Assembly (NCBI GenBank): GCA_009843625.1
Contig: VYDD01000082.1
Coordinates: 1-11,983, forward strand
DNA length: 11,983 nucleotides
Source: Gammaproteobacteria bacterium
GTDB taxonomy: Bacteria > Gemmatimonadota > Gemmatimonadetes > Longimicrobiales > Gaopeijiaceae
Direction: 5' to 3'
Below the pieces are notes generated by a model. That model ran no database searches. It saw nothing but the letters and a program-made list of their open reading frames with translations, and was not told where the DNA came from. The translations under genes were made by a program, and so were the position numbers. Below, piece after piece: positions 1 through 6,505 of this stretch; within the stretch, counting starts at the first letter, position 1, and every line of letters begins with the position of its first letter.

Positions 1-132
1 AACCTGCGGGTAACGGACCGCGATTTTTCCCGAGCCCACGCGAGGGCGCGCGCGGAGGGCATTCCCTATCAGACGCTGCTGTCGAGCGTCATCCACAAGT
101 ACCTGGCGGGACGGCTGGTAGAAAGGCGATAG
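1..132 (+). CDS. CopG/RHH-type antitoxin, C-terminal part (5' end outside window)
   Basis: The frame is open from base 1 and gives 43 residues ending in a TAG stop at 130-132. The tail reads NLRVTDRDF, then EGIPYQTLLSSVIHKY, then LAGRLVE. This is the characteristic C-terminus of CopG-family (ribbon-helix-helix) antitoxins of type II toxin-antitoxin pairs, where the usual form is EGIPYQTLISSxxHKYxxGRL. Such proteins bind their own operator as dimers and neutralise a RelE/BrnT-type mRNase. The partner toxin, if present, would lie upstream of the window and cannot be seen. The N-terminal part is missing only because the window starts here. The next gene begins on the base after the stop. Family assignment is fairly secure; pairing with a toxin is inferred. 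Confidence 0.8.
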   Translation, partial: NLRVTDRDFSRAHARARAEGIPYQTLLSSVIHKYLAGRLVERR

Positions 133-1203
133 ATGATGATCTACGGCGCGACCGGCTACACCGGCCGGCTGGTCGCGGAGGAAGCGATTGAAGCGGGTGT
201 GCAACCCGTACTCGTCGGCCGCGATGAAGGGAAGCTCGACGGCTTGGCCGATTCCTTGAGCGCGGCTGCAGCCGAGGAATCCCAGAGCGTGCCGCTCGAG
301 ACCCGGGCGTTCGGTCTCGACGACCCGGTTCGGATGGCCGCGGCCCTGCGGGACATCGATGTGGTGCTGCACTGCGCCGGGCCCTTCTCGCGCACCGCGC
401 TGCCGATGTTCGACGCCTGCGTCCGGACCGGCACGCATTACGTGGACATTACCGGCGAGATCAGCGTCTGCGAAGCGCTCGCGGCCCGGGACGCGGAGGC
501 GCGGGAGGCGGGGATCATGGCGCTGCCCGCCGCCGGGTTCGATGTGGTGCCGAGCGACTGCCTGATCGCCGATCTGGCCGCGCGTCATCCCGGGGGACGC
601 ATCCTGCGGCTGGGCTTGCTGGTTCGCTCCGGCGCCTCGCGCGGCACGATGAAGACCGCGCTGGAGGGCGTCAACGCGATTCGCGTTCGGCGCGACGGTC
701 GTGTCACCCGGGTCGCCGCGGGAAGCTTGCGCCACGAGTTCGACTTCGGGCGCGGGCCGGCCGCAGCTCTCGTGACACCTCTGGCGGATGTGTCCACGGC
801 CTGGTGGTCGACCGGCATCGAGAACATCGAGACCTACTATCGCGCCGGGCGAAGACTCCCGCAGCTCATGCGGTTGAGCCGGTGGTTCGGCTGGCTGCTG
901 GGCGGGCGTACGGCCCAGGCCCTGCTGCGCAGATGGATCGACCGTGGACCCGAGGGACCGAGTGACGCGCAACGCGGGACCAGCGAGGGGATCCTGGTCG
1001 CGGAGATCGAGGATGCCCGAGGCCGGCGCACCGCCGCCCGCATGCGCGTTCCCGATCCTTACGGATTCACCGCGAAGACCCTGGTGGCTATCGGGGTGCG
1101 CGTGCTGGACGGCGACTTCAAGGCCGGATACCAGACACCGTCCTCGGCCTACGGCGCCGATTTCGTTCGCCAGTTTGATGGTGTGGAGTGGGAGCTGCTC
1201 TAA
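133..1203 (+). CDS. saccharopine dehydrogenase-like NAD(P)-binding oxidoreductase (trans-acting enoyl reductase family)
   Basis: This is a 356-residue protein of roughly normal length for the family. It opens directly with a Rossmann nucleotide-binding loop, GATGYTG at residues 5-11. It then has the family signatures CAGPFSRTA (about 81-89), HYVDITGE (about 102-109) and GFDVVPSD (about 136-143), and a C-terminus with YGADFV. This matches the saccharopine dehydrogenase/trans-acting enoyl reductase group, cytoplasmic NAD(P)H-dependent oxidoreductases whose substrate varies and often is unknown. It need not act on saccharopine. The start is supported by GAAAGG at 121-126, 6 nt before ATG, and by the Rossmann loop beginning at residue 5. 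The SD lies inside the last codons of the preceding antitoxin gene, so the two are probably cotranscribed. The TAA stop overlaps by 4 nt the stop of the convergent gene. Family is confident; substrate is unknown. Confidence 0.9.
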   Translation: MMIYGATGYTGRLVAEEAIEAGVQPVLVGRDEGKLDGLADSLSAAAAEESQSVPLETRAFGLDDPVRMAAALRDIDVVLHCAGPFSRTALPMFDACVRTGTHYVDITGEISVCEALAARDAEAREAGIMALPAAGFDVVPSDCLIADLAARHPGGRILRLGLLVRSGASRGTMKTALEGVNAIRVRRDGRVTRVAAGSLRHEFDFGRGPAAALVTPLADVSTAWWSTGIENIETYYRAGRRLPQLMRLSRWFGWLLGGRTAQALLRRWIDRGPEGPSDAQRGTSEGILVAEIEDARGRRTAARMRVPDPYGFTAKTLVAIGVRVLDGDFKAGYQTPSSAYGADFVRQFDGVEWELL

Positions 1204-2309
1204 CGCGCCAGCCAGGTGCTGAACCGTTCGTTCAGTTCGTCCTGATGGTCGACCCAGAAGGCCCAGTCGTAGCGCAGGGCGCGCGCAGCATTTACGGGCG
1301 TCGCCGGCAGGTGCGGCTCCATCTCGACCCCGGTAGCCAGGTGGGTCGTCACCAGTGGCATGCCGGACCTGCGGGTCGGTGAGTAGGAGATGCGGCGGCT
1401 GATCCGCGCGAGCGACTCGGCGCTGGTCGCGAAGCCCACGTAGCGCAGCGCCGCGTCGAGCCTCGGCGTGCCCCGGACGACCCCGATCTGGCCGAACGCG
1501 AGCAACTGGCCATCCCAGATGATCACGAACGGCTGGTCCTCCAGGACCTGCGCGTTGAAGATGCGCCCATTGTACGCCGTGCTCATCACCACCTCGCCGT
1601 CGGCCAGCATCTGCGGCGGCTGCGCACCCGCCTCCCACCAGATCACCTGGTCCTTGATCGTATCGAGCTTGCGGAAGGCGCGGTCGAGGCCATCGGGCGT
1701 GCTCAGAGTCGGGTAGACCTGGTCGCGGGGCACTCCGTCGGCGAGCAGGGCAAACTCCAGATTCGCCTGCGCAAGACGCCGCATCCCGCGCCGGCCCGGG
1801 AACTTCTCCAAGTCGAAGAAGTCGGCCATGGTAGCGGGCTTCTCGCCCGGGATATTCTCCTCGTTGTAGACGATCACCGTGGACGCGTACAGGAAGGGGG
1901 CGCCGCACACGGTCTGGGTCTCGCCAACGAAGTCCTCAGCCGCCGGCGTGCCGTCGTGACCGGGAGGCAGCGCGTCGATGTCGACCGGCTCCAGCAGCCC
2001 CTCGTCGCACGCCTGCACCGCGTCGGCGATCTCCAGGCTGACCACGTCCCACTGGATGTTGCCGATGTCGACCTGGGCCCGGATCTCGGCGAGCCCGCCG
2101 TTGTACGCCCCGAGGTTGACGGGGATGCCGGTCGCCTCGGAGAAGGGGACGATGGTGGCCTCCTCGACGGCGCGTCCGTAGGAACCACCCCACGACACGA
2201 CGGTGATTGGCTGTGGCCGGTCCTGTCCGCAGGCGGCGGTGGCGAGGATCACCATAAAGGCGAGAATCAGCCGCGTCCGCAACTTGTCGACCTTGGGGTT
2301 TCTGGGCAT
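1200..2309 (-). CDS. ABC transporter substrate-binding lipoprotein, PotD-like (spermidine/putrescine-type)
   Basis: The protein has 369 residues. The N-terminus has a basic stretch, a hydrophobic core (about residues 14-25) and a TAAC box, so Cys27 is the likely lipidation site. The mature part begins with TVVSWGGSYG and continues with FSEATGIPV, WDVVSLE, YASTVIVYN and DFFDLEKFPG. These are typical of the extracellular solute-binding proteins of polyamine/organic-cation ABC importers. The protein would sit on the outer face of the inner membrane and deliver a small organic ligand to a permease. The start is chosen at 2309 because GAGGT lies 5 nt upstream and the signal peptide begins there. 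A frame extension upstream to 2810 overlaps the divergent gene and is not protein-like. No permease or ATPase gene is adjacent, so it is an orphan within this window. Ligand is not determinable. Confidence 0.88.
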   Translation of the reverse strand: MPRNPKVDKLRTRLILAFMVILATAACGQDRPQPITVVSWGGSYGRAVEEATIVPFSEATGIPVNLGAYNGGLAEIRAQVDIGNIQWDVVSLEIADAVQACDEGLLEPVDIDALPPGHDGTPAAEDFVGETQTVCGAPFLYASTVIVYNEENIPGEKPATMADFFDLEKFPGRRGMRRLAQANLEFALLADGVPRDQVYPTLSTPDGLDRAFRKLDTIKDQVIWWEAGAQPPQMLADGEVVMSTAYNGRIFNAQVLEDQPFVIIWDGQLLAFGQIGVVRGTPRLDAALRYVGFATSAESLARISRRISYSPTRRSGMPLVTTHLATGVEMEPHLPATPVNAARALRYDWAFWVDHQDELNERFSTWLAR

Positions 2310-2464
2310 CGAGTACCTCACTCTTCCGGGCCAGCTGCGTGCAGACCGAGTTCGCGCCGCAGGGAACGTACTACACGGCATCGAATAGTATCTTCTTCCG
2401 GTGCCGTTCATGACGAACGCGGAAGGCCCGCGCTTCCGGAAAACGGCGAGAGCTGTAGCGAAGG
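2310..2464. promoter_or_regulatory. divergent intergenic region between two lipoprotein genes
   Basis: This 155-bp gap must hold the promoters of both divergent lipoprotein genes. On the minus side GAGGT at 2315-2319 is the ribosome site of the substrate-binding protein. On the plus side GAAGG directly touches the ATG at 2465, an unusually short spacing, so initiation there may rely on a weaker upstream purine stretch (GCGAGAG, about 2449-2455). A short hairpin is possible at 2420-2438 (CGGAAG ... CTTCCG). No convincing -35/-10 pair was identified. Confidence 0.35.
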
Positions 2465-3253
2465 ATGACTCTGACGCGCACCCGAAGCCTGGCTCTCCTC
2501 TGGCTAACGGCCTTGGCCCTGGCCGCCTGCGACCTTCTCGGGCCCGATTACATCGAGACCCGGGAGGTGACCGTCGGGCCCACGCTGGCCAAGTGCTACG
2601 GCGTGGGTCTGCAGTCGTGCATGGTGGTCGACGGCGAGTTCTTCTACGACGGAATCGACGGATTCGACTACGAGCCCGGCTACGACTATCGGCTCCGCAT
2701 CGGCAAGTACGATCCCTGGGGCGGGGGAGAACCGCCGCAGGATGCCGGCCGGTACGCCTATCGTCTGCTGGAGCAACTGGAGAAGACCGTCGCACCGTCC
2801 ACCCCCGCAACCCTGTCGCTGGCGCCGACGCGGGTGACCTGCATTCAGGGTGACGACTTCTGCCTGGTGCTGGACGGCGAGCTGTACGACGACATGATCA
2901 CCAGCTTCGAATACGAGGCCGGCGATCACTATATCCTCGATGCCAACAGGTATCGTGACGGCCGGTACCTGCTGAACGAGATTACTTCGAGAACCAGGGC
3001 GGCGGGCACGGAAGAGGAGATCACCGTCGATCGCCACCGGGTAGAGTGCGGCGGCGGTCATCCCGGGTACTGCAAGGTCGTGAACGGCGCGCCCTTCCGG
3101 GGCGAGATCGTCGGCTTCCAGCCCGCGCACGACTATGAGTACCGCCTGCGCGTCGAGCGGTTCGACATGTTTCCCGAGGGCGTGACCGGGGCGCCTTACG
3201 TTCCGGCGTACGGGTACCGCTGGCTGGAGACGCTCGAACGCACGAGCGGCTGA
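2465..3253 (+). CDS. lipoprotein with three tandem DUF4377-type repeats
   Basis: This 262-residue protein has a clear lipoprotein signal: a basic N-terminus, a hydrophobic core and a LAAC lipobox with Cys22. The mature part is three repeats of the same unit, about residues 34-107, 117-176 and 186-258. Each has two cysteines 7-8 residues apart (C44/C52, C126/C133, C195/C203), then a VVDGE/VLDGE/VVNGA strand. A GFDYEPGYDYRLRI-like strand follows; the others read SFEYEAGDHYIL and GFQPAHDYEYRLRV. Two of the three repeats end in YRxLExLE(K/R)T. This is the pattern of the DUF4377 domain, small beta-rich domains usually found singly at the end of secreted lipoproteins. The paired cysteines could form a disulfide in each repeat. 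The function of the domain is not established. The gene is monocistronic and diverges from the transporter lipoprotein. Confidence 0.8.
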   Translation: MTLTRTRSLALLWLTALALAACDLLGPDYIETREVTVGPTLAKCYGVGLQSCMVVDGEFFYDGIDGFDYEPGYDYRLRIGKYDPWGGGEPPQDAGRYAYRLLEQLEKTVAPSTPATLSLAPTRVTCIQGDDFCLVLDGELYDDMITSFEYEAGDHYILDANRYRDGRYLLNEITSRTRAAGTEEEITVDRHRVECGGGHPGYCKVVNGAPFRGEIVGFQPAHDYEYRLRVERFDMFPEGVTGAPYVPAYGYRWLETLERTSG

Positions 3254-3266
3254 TTCCTCGCGGCGC

Positions 3267-3311
3267 GATAGTTTGTACCATATCCAACGGTACGATAGGT
3301 GATATGGTACG
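3267..3311 (-). repeat. palindromic direct-repeat copy B, with orphan start codon
   Basis: Perfect 10-bp inverted arms GTACCATATC (3275-3284) and GATATGGTAC (3301-3310) are separated by 16 nt. The same architecture, spacing and flank recur at 5502-5546. Read on the minus strand, both copies have CGTACCATATCA, a variable 15-nt spacer, then GATATGGTACAAACTATC. In this copy the second arm carries ATG at 3281, reading MVQTI like the true gene start, but homology ends after five codons. What follows is antisense to the lipoprotein gene. Confidence 0.85.
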
Positions 3312-3347
3312 ATATTCGCGCCTTCGGCGATCCCTGAAACCGATGGT

Positions 3348-5516
3348 TCAAGGCGTCGAGCACAACTCCACGAGGTCGTGGTCGATCAGCGGCAGGTCCA
3401 CGCCGGCGTCCCACTGTCGCCGGAGGGTGTCGACGATGCGGTTCCTCGTCCTCGTGTCCGGACCCAGGGTCTTGATGAAGGCGAGGGCCTGCCCCGTGAT
3501 TCTGTAGGGGCCGTCCGCCCAGTCCGCCTTGACAACCAGGACATGATGGTCGCTCTCGCGCCTGATCGCCGCCGGCCCGCCCGTGACGGGACACTTCTGA
3601 TCGCGCCGGGCGCCCCGGAACAGGCTGTCCAGCAGGTCCAGGACATGAGGCACTTCGGAAGGGATGTCCTTCTTGTCCATCGACCGGACCAGCCGGTGCA
3701 GGTCGCCTCGCGGAAGCAGGCTGTCGTCGCCGATCCGGTCCGCCAGGCGGCGGAAAAACTCCCTGACGAACTCGCTGGGGCTGCGCTTGACGCGCTCGGG
3801 GTCGTCAAGAAAGCGACCGCCTTCCGGATGGACGCTGTAGGTGACGTCCAGCAGCTCGTCTTCGATCCGCTCGATCACCGGCCGGTTGAAGTACCGGCTG
3901 GCGGCATAGATGCCCAGGACTTCGGACCGGAGGAGGTGCTTCTCGACTTCTCCCCGGCGCCACCAGGCGGTCAAAAGGCCATCCTCCTCGGCGTCTTGGC
4001 GAGGCTCTGCTCCCATGTCGAGGATCGCGAGGCCTCGCAGGTTGGGGTCGTCGCGGCGAAGAGCGCGGAAATGTTCCGCGGGCGTCAGCGCAAACCTGGT
4101 CCTGCCGGACCGGGGGGCGCGACCCGATCCTGCGTCGGCGTCGGCCTGAGCGCTACCCGGGCGCTGTCGCAGGTCGCGAAGGTAGAAAGCGTTGGCCTGG
4201 TCGTCCCACACTTCGGCCGCCGGATGCCCCAGTCGCTCGGCCAGGGCCCGCAGCAGGAAGAGGTCGGACGGCCCGTCCACGTAGAGCACATACCTGAGGA
4301 CGCCGGCGCTCTTCGAGTGGCTGGCCCGGTGGGAAGTGAGGCGCCGCGCCGAGCGCGGAGTGAGATCGAGTTCGTGCACCCTGGCTACCGGCAGCGCCGT
4401 GATGCGGTCGTGCATGGGATACTCGCTGGGGCCGGGGTACACGACCCAGAGGTGCTGCAGCTCGAGATCCCGCAGCACCGTGTGCATGGACTTGGTTACG
4501 CGGGGTGCCTCGCTCGCCTTGAACTCGAAGCCCCAGTGCCGCCCGCGCCGCCGCAGAAGCAGGTCCAGCTCCGCGCCTCTCTTGGTGGCGTAGTAGTAGG
4601 ACTCGCGGTCGCCATGGGCCAGGAGCACCTGCTCGAGTGCGAATCCCTCCCAGCTTGCGCCGTACCGGGGATGACTGGCGAGGTCGCGCATGCTCTGCAA
4701 GCCGAGCAGGTAGTGAAGCATCCCGCTGTCCCGCAAGTAGACCTTGGGCGATTTCATGACGCGCTTCGCGATGTTCTCGGACCACGCAGGCAGCAGCCGG
4801 ATCATGAACGTGCCGACCAGCAGATCGCGGTAGCGGTTCGCCGTGGGCGACCGGACGTCGAGCGAGCGGGCGACCTCTGCGGCGTTCCAGCGCTGCCCGT
4901 GCAGATGGGCCATCATCCTCCAGCAACGGCCGACGGCCTCGGTCGATACGCCCGGCGTGATTCCCGGGATGTCGCGCTCAACAAAGGTTTGCGTGAACGA
5001 GTCCATCCAATCCAGCCAGTCGGCAGGCGAGTCCGCCAGGAACGCACGCGGAAATCCGCCCCGCAGCCATAGCCGCTCGCCGTTTCCGGACCCTGCCTCG
5101 GGCAGTGAGAACCCGCCCATTCTGACGAATCGGATCCTGCCCGCCAGGGTTTCCGAGACGCCCTTCACCAAATCGGGCGAGGCACTCCCGAGAAGAGCGA
5201 AGACGGCCTTGCGGTTCGGGTCGTCGCAAAGGGGCCGCAGGATCTCGAAGATCCGGGGCATGCGCTGCACCTCGTCCAGCACGACGAGCCCCCGGCAGCC
5301 CCTCAAGATCCGTTCCGGCGCGAGCGTGAGCGCCTGCCGGTCCCGGGGCTTCTCCAGATCGAAGTGCTCCGACGGGCGCGGCCATGCGTTCATGAGCTCG
5401 CGCGAGATGGTGGTCTTGCCGACCTGACGCGCGCCGAGAATTGCGACTGCGGGCGAAGCCAGCAGCCGATCACGCAGAGCGGCGAGGAGATGCGGGCGGG
5501 GGATAGTTTGTACCAT
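3348..5516 (-). CDS. DUF4143-type AAA+ ATPase fused to OLD-like TOPRIM-type C-terminal region
   Basis: The protein has 722 residues. Residues 1-380 form a DUF4143-type ATPase: Walker A GARQVGKTT (28-36), Walker B LVVLDE (77-82), LLGSAS (108-113), LRGGFPRAF (151-159), TFVERDI (177-183) and a PD-(D/E)XK-like tail with D318, E331 and K333 (GAELDLLL ... FEFK). Such proteins normally stop near ITALP (371-375). Here the frame continues about 340 residues. It contains YVLYVDGPSD (409-418), GLAILDMGAE (495-504) and WWRRGEVEKHL (518-528), which resemble the VEGxTD, LFDRxD and WRRREIENYL motifs remembered from C-terminal TOPRIM regions of OLD-like ATPases. The first acidic residue is D414 instead of Glu, and the second motif keeps only D500, so nuclease activity is doubtful. 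ATG 5516 is chosen because family members start near this point; no clear SD is seen. The role is unknown; a defence or DNA-related function is inference. Confidence 0.82.
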   Translation of the reverse strand: MVQTIPRPHLLAALRDRLLASPAVAILGARQVGKTTISRELMNAWPRPSEHFDLEKPRDRQALTLAPERILRGCRGLVVLDEVQRMPRIFEILRPLCDDPNRKAVFALLGSASPDLVKGVSETLAGRIRFVRMGGFSLPEAGSGNGERLWLRGGFPRAFLADSPADWLDWMDSFTQTFVERDIPGITPGVSTEAVGRCWRMMAHLHGQRWNAAEVARSLDVRSPTANRYRDLLVGTFMIRLLPAWSENIAKRVMKSPKVYLRDSGMLHYLLGLQSMRDLASHPRYGASWEGFALEQVLLAHGDRESYYYATKRGAELDLLLRRRGRHWGFEFKASEAPRVTKSMHTVLRDLELQHLWVVYPGPSEYPMHDRITALPVARVHELDLTPRSARRLTSHRASHSKSAGVLRYVLYVDGPSDLFLLRALAERLGHPAAEVWDDQANAFYLRDLRQRPGSAQADADAGSGRAPRSGRTRFALTPAEHFRALRRDDPNLRGLAILDMGAEPRQDAEEDGLLTAWWRRGEVEKHLLRSEVLGIYAASRYFNRPVIERIEDELLDVTYSVHPEGGRFLDDPERVKRSPSEFVREFFRRLADRIGDDSLLPRGDLHRLVRSMDKKDIPSEVPHVLDLLDSLFRGARRDQKCPVTGGPAAIRRESDHHVLVVKADWADGPYRITGQALAFIKTLGPDTRTRNRIVDTLRRQWDAGVDLPLIDHDLVELCSTP

Positions 5517-5553
5517 ATCGACTAGTCCGATGAATGATATGGTACGAAGTATA
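5502..5553 (-). promoter_or_regulatory. palindromic direct-repeat copy A: probable promoter/operator of the ATPase gene
   Basis: Perfect 10-bp arms occupy 5510-5519 and 5536-5545. The start codon of the ATPase (5514-5516) lies inside the start-proximal arm. Just upstream on the minus strand is TATACT (5553-5548), a good -10 hexamer, which would put transcription start near 5541 at the edge of the palindrome. No convincing -35 is seen. The placement is what one expects of an autoregulatory operator, or of a structure sequestering the start codon. Binding by any protein is inferred only. Confidence 0.5.
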
Positions 5554-5611
5554 GCGAGAATTGGGGGACCAGACCACCGCCGCGCGCGCGCAGACGACCG
5601 CGCGATGACCG

Positions 5612-6088
5612 TCAGCCAGGTGACCCGCTCTCCTTCCACTCCACCGCGTGCGGCACCCCTTCGCTCGCCAGCTCTTCCAGGATGGCGTGCACGGCGTCTG
5701 CGAGGCGCTCGTCGAAGAGATGGGAGTGGTCGAGGTACCAGGCCACCCAACCCTCGCTGAGCAGGTGCTCTTTGAAGGAGCGACGGTAGGACTCCCACAT
5801 CTTCTCTTCCATGGCCCCGGTTTCTTGCTGGTAGACCAGGTTGCCCATGTGGCGGAAGATCGCCGTCATATAGGAGTTCCAGCGCAACCGCTCCCCGGCC
5901 GTGAGCCCGTCCGGGTTGTCGGCCGCCCGGGCGACCATCGAGTTGAAGGTGGCCGCGCGTACGCTCTTCGTGTTGCGCTGCGTCTGCTCGATGCCGAGCC
6001 TCATCCGGCGCGCGACCAGAAGCAGCGACGCCACGACACCCACGGCACCGATGAACTCGCCGAGGTTGCCGAGGATATCCAGGTTCAT
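5612..6088 (-). CDS. small membrane-anchored hypothetical protein
   Basis: The protein has 158 residues. Its N-terminus (about residues 8-27, GEFIGAVGVVASLLLVARRM) is one hydrophobic helix. It is followed by IEQTQRNTKSVRAATFNSMV and a soluble helical part with MWESYRRSF and LFDERLADAVHAILEEL. This organisation (one TM helix, a QxRxNTxSVRA-like motif, then a helical domain with ExxWxxxRRSL and HLF) recalls a widespread family of uncharacterised proteins, recognised from memory only. Compared with that recollection, about 20-25 residues seem missing between NSMVARA and DNPDGLT. It could be a shortened variant or an internal deletion. No clear ribosome site precedes the ATG at 6088. The stop lies about 60 bp upstream of the ATPase promoter, in the same orientation. 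No function can be assigned. Confidence 0.65.
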   Translation of the reverse strand: MNLDILGNLGEFIGAVGVVASLLLVARRMRLGIEQTQRNTKSVRAATFNSMVARAADNPDGLTAGERLRWNSYMTAIFRHMGNLVYQQETGAMEEKMWESYRRSFKEHLLSEGWVAWYLDHSHLFDERLADAVHAILEELASEGVPHAVEWKESGSPG

Positions 6089-6129
6089 TCGGGAAGCGTC
6101 TGCGAGGCGTGGTGGTGAGTGGGGTTGAA

Positions 6130-6285
6130 TCAGCGCATCCCTTCCGGCAGACGCCTCACTGCCACATAGGGCACGTCCAGGTCGTCCGTCTCCACGAAGG
6201 CGACGAGGCCGTTGGGGCCGAAGGCGGAGGGCATCGCGGTGGAGCCGGGCGGGAAGGTGCCCAGGTAGCGTCCGTCCGGCGGATC
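6130..6285 (-). pseudogene. C-terminal fragment of a 6-bladed beta-propeller protein
   Basis: The last ~50 codons of a minus-strand frame read DGRYLGTFPPGS, MPSAFGPNGLVAFVETDDLDVPYVAVRRL and end with a TGA at 6130-6132. This resembles the final blade of 6-bladed beta-propeller (NHL/TolB-like) secreted proteins. Upstream in the frame the sequence is the 138-bp repeat (6285-6422), which is not protein-like, and no start or earlier blades exist. The gene therefore has lost everything but its tail. The exact break lies close to 6285. Confidence 0.6.
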
Positions 6286-6422
6286 GCCAGAGGCCCGAAT
6301 CCGGGCAGGGAATCGTCTAAAGTCATACAGGGCTGCACGATCTGCGCTTCCTGCCTTTGGTCTGGATCTTGCCGGAACGTGCCTCAAAGGCGGGAGAAAC
6401 TGACTTGAATGGCGGGACTCCC
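6285..6422. repeat. 138-bp dispersed repeat, copy 1
   Basis: This copy aligns with 7233-7369 at roughly 80% identity by eye, in the same orientation. The best stretch is 21 nt without mismatch over the core that includes CAGGGCTGCACGATCTGCG. Substitutions fall without codon periodicity, so it is not conserved as protein. An internal imperfect hairpin is present: GCAGG (6305-6309) with CCTGC (6350-6354), and ATCGT (6312-6316) with ACGAT (6337-6341). Weaker similarity extends to about 6465. Confidence 0.8.
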
Positions 6423-6505
6423 TCACCCCGCGCAGCCTCTTCGTCCAAGGCTCTGCAAGGCCACATCGCCCACCAGCAGCAGCTACCGTGGGCGCTGAGT
6501 TCCTC

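Noticed and set aside
2310..2810. N-terminal extension of the substrate-binding protein to 2810
   Set aside because: It is Arg/Pro-rich, overlaps the divergent lipoprotein gene, and would place the signal peptide in mid-protein.
2504..3130. 208-codon minus-strand open frame
   Set aside because: It is antisense to the three-repeat lipoprotein, whose repeats and signal peptide are convincing.
3021..3281. Minus-strand frame beginning MVQTI as a real small gene
   Set aside because: Only the first five codons resemble the ATPase start. The rest is antisense to the lipoprotein and is Arg/Pro-rich noise.
3378..5072. 564-codon plus-strand open frame
   Set aside because: It is antisense to the ATPase gene, whose Walker, DUF4143 and TOPRIM-like motifs are clear. 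The translation has no recognisable motif and arises from high GC at codon position 3.
5517..5798. N-terminal extension of the ATPase to 5798
   Set aside because: It is low-complexity Arg-rich sequence overlapping the upstream gene's 3' end and the palindromic promoter region. Family members start near MVQTI.
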